Of a stretch of 64,000 nucleotides of DNA, positions 13,576 through 23,349 are shown piece by piece (position 1 is the stretch's first letter; every line of letters starts with the position of its first letter). The notes under the pieces were generated by a model. That model was not told the DNA's origin and ran no database searches. It saw nothing but the letters and a program-made list of their open reading frames with translations. The position numbers and the translations under genes are program-made. The DNA lies in contig CAMPDV010002428.1 in NCBI GenBank assembly GCA_946699065.1, positions 1 through 64,000 of the forward strand, read 5' to 3'. Source of the DNA: Loxodes magnus (Eukaryota > Ciliophora > Karyorelictea > Loxodida > Loxodidae).

Positions 13576-16034
13576 GACTATGGAACGTCAAGACAGGTAG
13601 CTGTAAGACCATGAGTGGTCACAGACATTATGTATTATCTGTGGCTATATCCAGTGATTCAGAGTTCATCGTATCGGGATGTTGAGATAAGACGGTGAGA
13701 CTATGGAACGTCAAGACAGGTAGCTGTAAGACCATGAGTGGTCACACAGATTATGTATTATCTGTGGCTATATCCAGTGATTCAGAGTTCATCGTATCGG
13801 GAAGTAGAGATGAGACGGTGAGACTATGGAACGTCAAGACAGGTACCTGTAAGACCATGAGTGGTCACACAGATTATGTATTATCTGTGGCTATATCCAG
13901 TGATTCAGAGTTCATCGTATCGGGAAGTAGAGATGAGACGGTGAGACTATGGAACGTCAAGACAGGTAGCTGTAAGACCATGAGTGGTCACAGACATTAT
14001 GTATTATCTGTGGCTACATCCAGTGATTCAGAGTTCATCGTATCGGGAAGTGGAGATAATAAGGTGAGACTATGGAACGTCAAGACAGGTACCTTTAAGA
14101 CCATGAGTGGTCACACTAGTTATGTATATGCTGTGGCTATATCCAGTGATTCAGAGTTCATCGTATCGGGAAGTGATGATTATACGGTGAGACTATGGAA
14201 CGTCAAGACAGGTAGCTGTAAGACCATGAGTGGTCACAGACATTATGTATTATCTGTGGCTATATCCAGTGATTCAGAGTTCATCGTATCGGGAAGTGAT
14301 GATAAGACGGTGAGACTATGGAACGTCAAGACAGGTACCTGTAAGACCATGAGTGGTCACACTAATTATGTATAAGCTGTGGCTATATCCAGTGATTCAG
14401 AGTTCATCGTATCGGGAAGTAGAGATGAGACGGTGAGACTATGGAACGTCAAGACAGGTAGCTGTAAGACCATGAGTGGTCACAGACATTATGTATTATC
14501 TGTGGCTATATCCAGTGATTCAGAGTTCATCGTATCGGGATGTTGAGATAAGACGGTGAGACTATGGAACGTCAAGACAGGTACCTGTAAGACCATGAGT
14601 GGTCACAGACATTATGTATTATCTGTGGCTATATCCAGTGATTCAGAGTTCATCGTATCGGGAAGTGATGATAAGACGGTGAGACTATGGAACGTCAAGA
14701 CAGGTACCTGTAAGACCATGAGTGGTCACACAGATTATGTATTATCTGTGGCTATATCCAGTGATTCAGAGTTCATCGTATCGGGAAGTCATGATAAGAC
14801 GGTGAGACTATGGGACGTCAAGACAGGTACCTGTAAGACCATGAGTGGTCACACTAATTATGCATAATCAGTGGCTATATCCAGTGATTCAGAGTTCATT
14901 GTATCGGGAAGTCATGATTAGACGGTGAGACTATGGAACGTCAAGACAGGTACCTGTAAGACCATGAGTGGTCACACAAATCCTGTAAGATCTGTGGCTA
15001 TATCCAGTGATTCAGAGTTCATCGTATCGGGAAGTAGAGATGAGACGGTGAGACTATGGAACGTCAAGACAGGTAGCTGTAAGACCATGAGTGGTCACAG
15101 ACATTATGTATTATCTGCGGCTATATCCAGTGATTTAGAGTTCATCGTATCGGGAAGTAGAGATGAGACGGTGAGACTATGGAACGTCAAGACAGGTAGC
15201 TGTAAGACCATGAGTGGTCACAGACATTATGTATTATCTGTGGCTATATCCAGTGATTCAGAGTTCATCGTATCGGGATGTTGAGATAAGACGGTGAGAC
15301 TATGGAACGTCAAGACAGGTACCTGTAAGACCATGAGTGGTCACACTAGTTATGTATATGCTGTGGCTATATCCAGTGATTCAGAGTTCATCGTATCGGG
15401 AAGTAGAGATTAGACGGTGAGACTATGGAACGTCAAGACAGGTACCTGTAAGACCATGAGTGGTCACACTAATTATGTATAAGCTGTGGCTATATCCAGT
15501 GATTCAGAGTTCATCGTATCGGGAAGTAGAGATGAGACGGTGAGACTATGGAACGTCAAGACAGGTAGCTGTAAGACCATGAGTGGTCACACAGATTATG
15601 TATTATCTGTGGCTATATCCAGTGATTCAGAGTTCATCGTATCGGGAAGTAGAGATGAGACGGTGAGACTATGGAACGTCAAGACAGGTAGCTGTAAGAC
15701 CATGAGTGGTCACAGACATTATGTATTATCTGCGGCTATATCCAGTGATTTAGAGTTCATCGTATCGGGAAGTAGAGATGAGACGGTGAGACTATGGAAC
15801 GTCAAGACAGGTAGCTGTAAGACCATGAGTGGTCACAGACATTATGTATTATCTGTGGCTATATCCAGTGATTCAGAGTTCATCGTATCGGGAAGTTGAG
15901 ATAAGACGGTGAGACTATGGGACGTCAAGACAGGTACCTGTAAGACCATGAGTGGTCACAGACATTATGTATTATCTGTGGCTATATCCAGTGATTCAGA
16001 GTTCATCGTATCGGCAAGTTGTGATAAACGGTGA
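13572..16034 (+). CDS. WD40 array block, ~20 units, more diverged right end
   Basis: Open for about 820 codons only if TAA/TAG are Gln and TGA is Trp. TAA occurs as YVQAV and YAQSV (14373, 14866, 15480), TAG as HDQT and RDQT (14914, 15412), and TGA four times before the blade Asp. Rare replacements gather here (SATSS, SAAISS, SDL, YAV loops). A 615-bp internal repeat (exactly five units) carries the same SAAISS/SDL pair at 15118 and 15733. The concentration of rare variants fits an array edge that is converted less often. Confidence 0.45.
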
Positions 16035-16398
16035 GACTATGGAACGTCAAGACAGGTACCTGTAAGACCATGAGTGGTCACAGACATTATGTATTATCTG
16101 TGGCTATATCCAGTGATTCAGAGTTCATCGTATCGGGATGTTGAGATAAGACGGTGAGACTATGGAACGTCAAGACAGGTAGCTGTAAGACCATGAGTGG
16201 TCACAGACATTATGTATTATCTGTGGCTATATCCAGTGATTTAGAGTTCATCGTATCGGCAAGTTGTGATAAACGGTGAGACTATGGAACGTCAAGACAG
16301 GTACCTGTAAGACCATGAGTGGTCACAGACATTATGTATTATCTGTGGCTATATCCAGTGATTCAGAGTTCATCGTATCGGGATGTTGAGATAAGACG

Positions 16399-16677
16399 GT
16401 GAGACTATGGAACGTCAAGACAGGTAGCTGTAAGACCATGAGTGGTCACACTAGTTATGTATATGCTGTGGCTATATCCAGTGATTCAGAGTTCATCGTA
16501 TCGGCAAGTAGAGATGAGACGGTAAGACTATGGAACGTCAAGACAGGTACCTGTAAGACCTCATTTTTTTACACATTTTTTATAAATTTTTTTTATTTTT
16601 TTACTATTGCCACATCAAAAATATATTTTCAATCGTCGATAAAAGATTTTTTGCGTTTATTTAACGATACAATTTAA
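16399..16677 (+). CDS. Last WD40 unit and run-out into AT-rich DNA
   Basis: One full blade (TSY/YAV loop, ASRDET), then [13 protein letters not shown], after which the repeat stops abruptly at about 16560. The frame runs on as a Phe-rich low-complexity tail, unlikely to be functional. The break within a blade suggests truncation by recombination or insertion rather than a natural gene end. Confidence 0.35.
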   Translation: MRLWNVKTGSCKTMSGHTSYVYAVAISSDSEFIVSASRDETVRLWNVKTGTCKTSFFYTFFINFFYFFTIATSKIYFQSSIKDFLRLFNDTI

Positions 16678-17005
16678 TTTTAATTTCAAATTTTTTAGCA
16701 TTTTCTTTTTTTTCTAATAAAATATTTATAAAGTCTTTTCGTATATTTCTTTTATATCTAAAAGATTTGAAAATTATTTGAAAACTTATTCAGAAAATAT
16801 TTTACTTTTTTAAATAAAATAAAAAAAAATCAGGAAATTATTATAAAATACTCGAAACAAAAGCTTCTTTTTTATGTCTTATAATTTGTTACATTCAAAA
16901 GAATTCCGTATAATTATATGCTATCATTAATTTAAATAATTACATTCAATAATATTTTTAAATTAAAATCAATTAAATAATTTATATAAAACAGGAAAAA
17001 GTTTC
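16561..17005. other. AT-rich stretch with no recognised gene
   Basis: Long T runs and then A/T-rich sequence between the WD40 array and the first retroelement. I see no protein signature, hairpin or tandem repeat here. Confidence 0.6.
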
Positions 17006-18150
17006 TATACCAAGTAAGCAAAAAGAACTTTCAGGACCTGATATAAATAAGATGGACTTATTTTAGTAGGAGTAGAGTTTAATATAAATATTACTGCAAT
17101 ATAAATTTAAAGGTTGATTTTTTCGATAAATACCTAAACAGAAATCCTACTTTATATAGCTGACAATAATCAAACACATATGACCCTTTTTGCTATTTTC
17201 CCATATCACTTATAAATCTCCTTTTGAAAATCATGATCTCTGACTATTTAATATTCAAATCCTTACTTGTAAAGATGTTACGATGAATTGTGATACGGAT
17301 TTAAAGTAGTTAATTTATGCTCTCAATAAATATTCTATCTAAGAACAATACTTGAATGACTTTATTATAACAATCGAGAGATTATCGTCATTTTTATTTT
17401 ATTTAAAAAGAATTTGATTCAGTGATTTGATCAAATTTATGAAAAATCCTGAATAAGATCTAAGTACAGTAAGGAATGAAAAGTTTCCTATCAATCATAT
17501 ATAAAGATGAGAGAATAAGATTAAGAATAAATTATCTTATTTCTGAAGAATTTGAAACTTAAAACGGAGTTAAATAAGGATGTGTCTGCTCCCCGGAGAT
17601 TATTCAATATATTATTAAATTAGTTATTGAATGAACTAAAGGATAAAAGAAGTTGGTATTAAAATGCAGACTGAAACGGAATTGGAAACAGAAGTAAGAT
17701 ATGTAGGCACCCTAGCATATGCTGATGATATTGTACCATTTGTTCATCCAGATTAACTAGATGATATGATTGATATAATATAATAATGATCATAACGCTA
17801 TAATTTATAAATTACGGACAAAACAAAATGAATGGTATGAAATGTTAATGCATGACAAAAATAAGATATAATCACGATAAATGGTATAGCAATAGAGAAA
17901 GTGAAGGAATTTAAGTATTTGGATCATTGGATATAAGAAAATATTTCATATTTAAAACATCTGGAATCAAGAATCTTAGAATGCCAGAAAACCCAAGCAT
18001 GAATTTTAAGCAAATTAACAATATAGAAAAGAATCACTCCATATAATGCATCTATAATAATAAAATTCTTTATAATCAAGATTTTGGTTATGGAAGCGAT
18101 TGTATTCCATACATAGAAGAAGCTATAGGAAATAACTCTTTAAATAAATT
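17006..18150 (+). mobile_element. LINE A: non-LTR retrotransposon RT fragment
   Basis: Reverse transcriptase signatures in ciliate code, in order: SGPDINKMD (about 17030); EFDSVI-TGA-SNL-TGA-KIL (17411-17450, the RT block with F-D-S); IYKDERIRLRINYL (17497); GVKQGCVCSP (about 17565); LAYADDIVPF (17712, catalytic Y-A-D-D); EFKYLDHWI (about 17908). Two long frames join near 17640, so there is at least one frameshift, and 17160-17400 is poorly readable. No endonuclease domain or 3' tail is recognised, so both ends are uncertain. TGA at 17428, 17440, 17787, 17829, 17838, 17853 and 18000 falls where Trp fits a LINE RT. TAA/TAG read as Gln throughout. Inactive fragment. Confidence 0.8.
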
Positions 18151-18369
18151 GTAAATATAAAAAAATTTATTATTTCTAAATATCACGGGATTAAAATCTT
18201 GACGAATCTTCTTTACCTAAAAATAAAGAACTGCTATCTAATTAAATGAGCATAGGTAGATGCTCGACTACTTTCTAAAATTTATCCTGATTCATTTCAA
18301 CTCAAATCCGTAAAGCATATTATAAACTTGTTAAGAGCTTTATTAAATAGTTGTAGTTAATCTCCAGTT

Positions 18370-18690
18370 AAAAAGATCCTTCGAATTTCGTTAAAATTAC
18401 TTCGAAATTCCTTAAGAACTGGAAATTAACTAGCAAGAGTTTTAAAGATTCAAAAATATATTTATAGATAAAAAAAACTAGATTGGTACCTCAGTCTCAG
18501 CACTCGTATCAAAAGTATCCTCTACATAGTAAGATACTTTTTGATAATTCATTCTCTAACCAGTTAAAAGCAGTAAATAATATTATGAATATTTAAGATA
18601 CTCTTTAAGTTGAAAAATAAAATGAAATACTTCTATATGAAGTAAAAGAACTCAAGATTAAAATATAAAAATTAACAGATAAATAAACAA
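18370..18690 (+). pseudogene. Coiled-coil gene, left part (split by an inserted element)
   Basis: A frame from about 18372 reads KDPSNFVKITSKFLKNWKL, later LLYEVKELKIKIQKLTDKQ, with TAA/TAG as Gln. The heptad-like Leu/Ile spacing and Lys/Gln richness indicate a coiled coil; I do not recognise the family. It runs straight into the AAAT-rich tail of the minus-strand element at 18690-19120. Similar coiled-coil coding resumes beyond that element at about 19126, suggesting one gene split by insertion. It could instead be ORF1 of a LINE. Confidence 0.4.
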
Positions 18691-19120
18691 ATAAATAAAA
18701 TGATTATAGAGCGCGTAGCACCTCATTGGCGCGCAGCTCTTTCAATATTAATATTTAATATTAAGAAAAATGTTCTCATGTTTCTTGTTAAAATTCTGGA
18801 AGTCCGATGAGTCATGTCAGCTTCTCCAATTAGGGAATCTGCTTATTAAAATTTATTCTAAAATCTTGAGTCAAATGCTTCAGTCTTCTTGAATAAGGTC
18901 CAAATAAGAGATAGTTATTAAGTCGGTAATAAGAAGGCCCGTCAATCAAACTTTCATACTGCTAGAGAGAACCCTTGGGGTAAGCTAGGTATGTCTCAAC
19001 GGAGCTTATCCACCATTCCCCGTTGTGACATCTAGTGTGAGATTACTCGCAATGCAATATACTCTGTACCAGATTACTTACTAATTTGTCTGATGCGGCC
19101 GACGTCCATTTTATATTTTT
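18685..19120 (-). mobile_element. SINE-like element E1 (hairpin family)
   Basis: On the minus strand it runs from a GGACGTCGGCCGC head at about 19115 to a 3' hairpin at 18709-18739 and an (ATTT)n tail at 18682-18700. The hairpin has arms GAGC/GCTC and an inner CACC/GG(T/C)G pair around a TC(G/A)TT loop, and is shared with the elements at 20891, 21272 and 27268. The body is more GC-rich than its surroundings and I find no coding in it. Likely mobilised by a LINE with the same 3' end. The 5' end is approximate and no clear target-site duplication was found. Confidence 0.65.
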
Positions 19121-19125
19121 TTATA

Positions 19126-20490
19126 TATAATAACAATTCTTTAGAAAAACTAAACACTATTCTTACATAAAATAATCAAAATATTTAAGTCATAAAAAGT
19201 TCTTATGAAGCAACCTTTGAATAGTATAAGACTTATATAAATAAAATTACTAAGAAAATAAAGGAAATCAAAAATGAAAATTAGATGCTAATGTTAGATC
19301 TATAAGAGTAATAATAATTAAAAATAAGGTCTAAAAAGTTAAATTTTGCAACAAATTAAATATAATTTTAGATAAAGAAGTTTAAGCAAATTCCTGAATT
19401 TGCCTTATTAATTAAATTATCTAGACTGATATAAGCATTTCTGGAAGAAATGAATAATCAATATAAACAAATTATGATAGCTCAAAAGAAAAGTTAATTT
19501 AAACAGATGAAATAAAGAAATATATTGAATAAACTCTTAGTAATGAATAATTTACTTAAACAGAACTAGTTAAAAGTCATAAATAAACACAAAAAAATTT
19601 ATAATCTAGTGATATGCTAACCCATAAATAAATAAACTTCCTGCAAGTTTAAATTGAATTATATAAATAATAAGAATAAGCATTAAAGCATATCTAACAA
19701 GAACTTTAAGAAGCTTATTAAATAAAAAATAAACACTGAAGCTTAATTATAAAATTATTAATATTTAAATCAATAATCTGCTGATTAGTGTTTAATGCTA
19801 AAGAATTAAATTTTAAATTTGAGTAAAGAATTAGAAAAGCAATATTAAAATGGAAATAAGTAATATATGATGTATAAAACAGATTTACCATGAAAATAAA
19901 ATATCATTTAAGATATATTAATATAAAAACAAAGAGAATTAGAAAATAATACAATAATTTATACTTATCAGTTACAAATACAAAAAATAATTCAAGTTGA
20001 AATGCAAACTTAAACGGAAGTAAATTCACATAAAATTAGTCAAACTTAAACAGACAATATAAGTTAGGATAAAAAAATCTAAGTTAAAGTTTAATGTTCA
20101 AATGCTTCATCTAGTACAATAAAAGTTGAATAGTATAATCAATTTTGCTAGACAAGTTTGCTTGATGAGAATTATATAAAACTCCAGTAATTCTATCATT
20201 AGCTAAATATTTAACTTCATTTGTAACAATTAAAAATTTGAGTAAAACTTAAGAAAATAATAAGAAATTAATAAGTAATTAATGAAAGAATTATTTGATC
20301 TAAAAACCAAGCCTTGATAAAAAGATTAAATGAGCTAAACAAACATTAATTATATTGAAAACTAGAATCGCACTGTTATTAAATAATAAAATCCTTGCAA
20401 AAGAAAACATGAAAAAGATGAAATTTAAATTCCTCCAGCTAAACGCAATATTAAATGTAAAAATGAAAGAGAAAGTGAAGAGATAATACG
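19126..20490 (+). pseudogene. Coiled-coil gene, right part, frame-broken
   Basis: Ciliate-code reading gives a Gln/Lys/Asn-rich coiled-coil protein in several frames. About 19126-19450 reads NSLEKLNTILTQNNQNIQV and KTYINKITKKIKEIKNENQ. About 19470-19735 reads EKLIQTDEIKKYIEQTLSNE and later QVQIELYKQQEQALKHIQ. About 20000-20240 reads QVEMQTQTEVNSHKISQTQT. A basic end near 20390-20480 reads PCKRKHEKDEIQIPPAKR, resembling a nuclear localisation signal. At least three frame changes occur, which could be decay or unrecognised short introns. QTQT motifs resemble LC8 dynein light chain sites (inference). The gene meets a second inserted element at about 20493. Family not recognised. Confidence 0.4.
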
Positions 20491-20492
20491 CA

Positions 20493-20890
20493 AATAAATA
20501 AATAAATTAATTAATGTGGGTCTGCCATTATAGGCTATCCACGGATTAATGTTTTAATAATATAGTCTTGATACTCTTTTCTCCTTGTTTTAATTCACAA
20601 ATGTGAAACCTTCTTCTCTCTATTCTTGTGACTCTGTCTAAGGCTGGAGTTGAAATTCTTAAGGAATTCTCATTAAAGTACAAAAGTCAGTCTTGAGTAT
20701 CTTCTATAGTTAAAAATTTTAGTTTATTTTTGCCTCAGCTATGCCTTGCTTTCCACCAAGCTCCTATCCAAGTTGACGGCATAGTGAATAGGAGAGCTTC
20801 TGAGGCGCAAACTACAGAATAAGACTCGCTTTTTCTGATATTGAGTCTCAAGCTAGAGACTAGATTAAGACTCACCGTCCATATTTTAAA
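20493..20890 (-). mobile_element. SINE-like element E2 (different hairpin)
   Basis: On the minus strand it starts with ATGGACGG at about 20885, similar to the start of E1, and ends with GTGG...GCC...GGC...CCAC (a nested hairpin at about 20516-20544). A TTAATTAATTTATTTATTTA tail follows at 20493-20515. The body contains a GAGTCT/AGACTC inverted pair near its head. No coding is seen. Head similar to E1 but 3' end different suggests a modular SINE whose 3' end comes from another LINE. Confidence 0.5.
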
Positions 20891-21270
20891 TTATTATAAA
20901 TAAATAAATAAATTTGATTATAGAGCGCGTAGCACCTCGTTGGTGCGCAGCTCTTTAATAAATGTTTCAATACATGTCTATTTCTTCATGTAAGCCTTCA
21001 GGTAATAAAAATTCTTCTCTTATTAGTTCTATATCTTCATCATTTTCTTCTTCAATATCTCTTGTTCTTCTGTCTTCTATCTATCTACGTTTTATTGATT
21101 CTTTGTTACAAGCGTCCATTATTTTTTTTTACATACTTTGCTAATTTTCGTTTCTAATTCTTTTCTTCTTAATCAAGCTTTTATAAACTCATAAAAACTA
21201 TCCTTTTCCTGCTATATAATCTTTTCCTATTTCTTTTTTTCATTCAATTTTCTTTATAATATATAATTTA
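20891..21270 (-). mobile_element. LINE 3' fragment E3 (ORF C-terminus plus hairpin tail)
   Basis: The minus strand encodes the end of an ORF in ciliate code: MDACNKESIKRRQIEDRRT (from 21119), then an acidic stretch and LPEGLHEEIDMY ending in TGA at 20967-20969. Fourteen bases later comes the same hairpin (20923-20953) and AAAT-rich tail as in E1, E4 and E5. This ties the SINE 3' ends to a protein-coding partner LINE. The 5' side is truncated, apparently at the junction with E4 at 21272. TGA appears to act as a true stop here because it directly precedes the 3' hairpin. Confidence 0.6.
20967..21119 (-). CDS. C-terminal 50 residues of a LINE ORF
   Basis: Very acidic/basic C-terminal segment of the E3 LINE protein, 50 codons from an internal Met to TGA; the frame continues upstream for at least 25 codons. 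No domain is recognised. Its value is positional: it ends immediately before the shared 3' hairpin, so the hairpin is the 3' UTR of a LINE mRNA. Confidence 0.45.
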
Positions 21271-21271
21271 A

Positions 21272-21625
21272 ATAGGGTGGAAAGCCCTTTCCTTCGGATA
21301 TTGCTTGGAGGCCCAGCAAGGCAAATAAAAAATAAGCGCAGACGGAGGATAAATCGGAGAAAGAGAAATCAATGACAAGAGAAAGCCGATGTAATAAGCT
21401 GAAGAACTAGGAATGCCAGGAGGAAACTTTCTTCATTATAGGTCGGGGAAATGTACCCGTAATCGCATATTGCATCCTATGCTTTGGAAGGAAAAATTAC
21501 AGGGACTGCAGGAAGGGAAAACAGGGACAGAGAGACATAAATTTTTTTTTCGACATTAAATAAAATTAATTTAAAGAGCTGCGCACCAACGAGAGTGCTA
21601 TGCGCTCTATAATCCAATTTATTTA
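21272..21625 (+). mobile_element. SINE E4, complete copy
   Basis: Begins AAATAGGGTGGAAAGCCC, runs about 350 bp without convincing coding, and ends in the hairpin (21576-21607) and an ATTTATTTA tail. It is nearly identical over its length to the copy at 27268-27640, which lies in the opposite orientation. The shared 5' end, shared 3' end and own tail mark it as a discrete SINE. I do not see a standard tRNA A/B box, so the head type is unknown. Confidence 0.75.
21576..21607 (+). ncRNA. Conserved 3' hairpin of the LINE/SINE family (E4 copy)
   Basis: Stem-loop with outer GAGC/GCTC and inner GTGC/GCAC pairs. Other copies lie at 18709-18739, 20923-20953 and 27298-27329. In the 27298 copy the inner pair is ATGC/GCAT, a paired change that keeps the stem. 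In LINE/SINE pairs such a 3' structure is typically what the reverse transcriptase recognises (known for other families, inferred here). Confidence 0.55.
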
Positions 21626-21629
21626 TTTA

Positions 21630-22084
21630 ACTAAAAAAATAACAATAAAATTTTACTCCCATTAAAGAAAATTAAATATTTTTGAAGCACTTCATAAGAT
21701 CGGACTAACAACACTTAAAACATGTAAACAAATCAGATATAAATTAATATAAGACCACAAAAAAATAGAAAATAAGCAAAAATTATAAACTCAAATGGCT
21801 ATAATAGAGAAAAAACAGAAAAAATGATGATTGAAAAAGGAAATTATCAGAAATTTTAAAAGAAAAAGAAATAAACAATAAAAAATTAAATTTGTTTTAG
21901 ATGATAAAAGGTATATAAATCGACAACATAAGAAAGTTATAAATGAAACGAAAAAAAAATCGAAGTTTAAAAGTAATAAAAAAAAAAAGTGTAAAAATGA
22001 ACAATCGATTAAGATCTAAAAATCAAAAAAAATAAAAAAAACCAAAAAAATTAAAAAAAAACTATAAATGCTGAAGAAAGATTT
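21630..22084 (+). other. A-rich region, possible Lys-rich reading frame
   Basis: With TAA/TAG as Gln, 21685-22080 is open and reads FEALHKIGLTTLKTCKQI near its start, then becomes Lys/Asn-rich. Because few codons are stops in this code, openness means little. It could be a remnant of a gene or of a LINE ORF1. No function assigned. Confidence 0.25.
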
Positions 22085-23345
22085 TATGAATGAATGAATT
22101 AACCAATCAATTTATTTACGTGGTTTCACCATTGATATTTTGACCACAAATTAAGAGAAAATAAAAAGTAAGAGTATTCTTGGAAATTATCTTATCAGAC
22201 CAGAATCTTCTAAATTTTATTCCAATAGATTCATTATATCATGATCTGAATAGTTAGAGTCAATCTCCATCTTTAGGTTTTTTTAAAATAGTAGAATTCT
22301 ATTTCTATCTTTTACTTTTCTAACTCTTTCATTTGTCTTTAGATAGTTAAGTTATTTGTTAGTCTTCTCTGAGGGCATCGCAAGTTCCTTTCTACATTTT
22401 CTTAGAATTGTTATAAAGTTGCTAAATAATATTTTTATTTTTGTCCTCTTGATAAATGATTATAAATTCAAATATGCTCGATGGATCCTGCTCTGTAGTT
22501 TTTCTTATTTTTTTCTAATAAGGAGGAATTTTTTAAATATAACCCCATTTTCTTTTCTCTTATATATCTCTCAGAAAATTTTTAATGTGAGAATCTATTT
22601 CTTTTTTTTGATTAATTGTAGAGTTCGTATCAGATTTTCGAATTTGTAATTTCCTCATACTGTTTCTTCAAGCCTGAGTTTAAGAAGGCTTATTTTTATT
22701 AGTTATTACTGATGATTACGTTCGTGATATTTTCTATTAACTATTCTCTTTCTTCTTTGTATTATCTGCAATCTTCTATTATATGGATCTCATCTACCTT
22801 TCTATAATTGTTCACTCTCTATTAGATTTTTTTCTTTCTTTTCATTGTTTATTCTGCTCCATTACATTTGGCCCGTAGTCTAAATAAGTATCATATTTCC
22901 TGTTTTCTGTATTTGTTGAATCTTAGGAAGTTTGGTATTCCTTGTATGAATTGTTCCATTAATTCACTTCTAATTTTTTGCAGGTGATCATATTCTACAT
23001 TCGTGCAATGGATTTACATCATTATGGAACTTTATCGCTTTTTATCATTAATTTTCTATCTATTCCTTTTCATTTTTCTTGTATTATTATTTCGTCATTG
23101 AGCTGTAGTGCCTCCATTACCTTGCATGAATTATGTTACAAATATATAGTTATTCCTCTTTGCTAATTGACATAATCATCCATCCAATGTTGATTCTTAG
23201 TTTAGGAGCAATTTTCTCTGAAAATTAACATACTTTATCACATATAGTATTGTAGTTTAAGAAAATCCAGTTAATTCTCCAGGATTTCAATTTTAAGCGC
23301 AAAAAGATCCATCTATTACAGTTCTTAATGATCTAAGCTGCATGA
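22085..23345 (-). mobile_element. LINE B: C-terminal fragment with 3' hairpin and (TTCA)n tail
   Basis: The minus strand encodes a typical LINE C-terminus: IRSELMEQFIQG, LFRLRAKCNGAEQ, then DEIHIIEDCRQYKEEREQL (a Cys/His zinc-knuckle-like segment), followed by a long tail. Three in-frame TGA codons (22891, 22630, 22468 on the plus strand) read as Trp in IWYLFRL, KIWYELY and EHIWIY. The 3' end has a GTGGT...ACCAC hairpin at about 22121-22148 and TTCA repeats at 22088-22102. The RT domain is missing, so it is 5'-truncated; the left-of-centre part (22950-23345) is only partly readable. Confidence 0.6.
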
Positions 23346-23349
23346 TTTC

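Larger units (their letters stand above)
1..16560 (+). repeat. Tandem array of ~134 WD40-repeat units (123 bp, 41 codons each)
   Basis: Head-to-tail units encode a full WD40 blade: an RLWN/RLWD end, [11 protein letters not shown], then [14 protein letters not shown]-x-D. GH, the SGSxD aspartate and the RLW tryptophan are the classical WD40 marks. DNA identity between units is very high, even at synonymous sites; the few silent changes include GTG/GTA at the first Val. Variation clusters at unit residues 9-11, 18-23 and 36-41 (counting from Val of VRLW). About 20 units are 122 bp, with GATAAACGG where others have GATAAGACGG, so the array is not one frame. In-frame TAA and TAG (for example 2577, 14914, 15412) read well as Gln. 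The array begins before the window and ends inside a unit at about 16560. It may be the 3' part of a giant gene, a decayed gene or a silent cassette store. Confidence 0.95.

Noticed and set aside
18709-18739. tRNA gene or tRNA A box in the GC-rich hairpin
   Set aside because: TAGCACCTCGTTGG only loosely resembles an A box, no B box or cloverleaf follows, and the sequence sits at a LINE 3' end.
22356-23166. Plus-strand Phe/Leu-rich open frames (22356-22649, 22978-23166)
   Set aside because: They are opposite-strand shadows of the LINE B coding region, which has recognisable LINE motifs on the minus strand.
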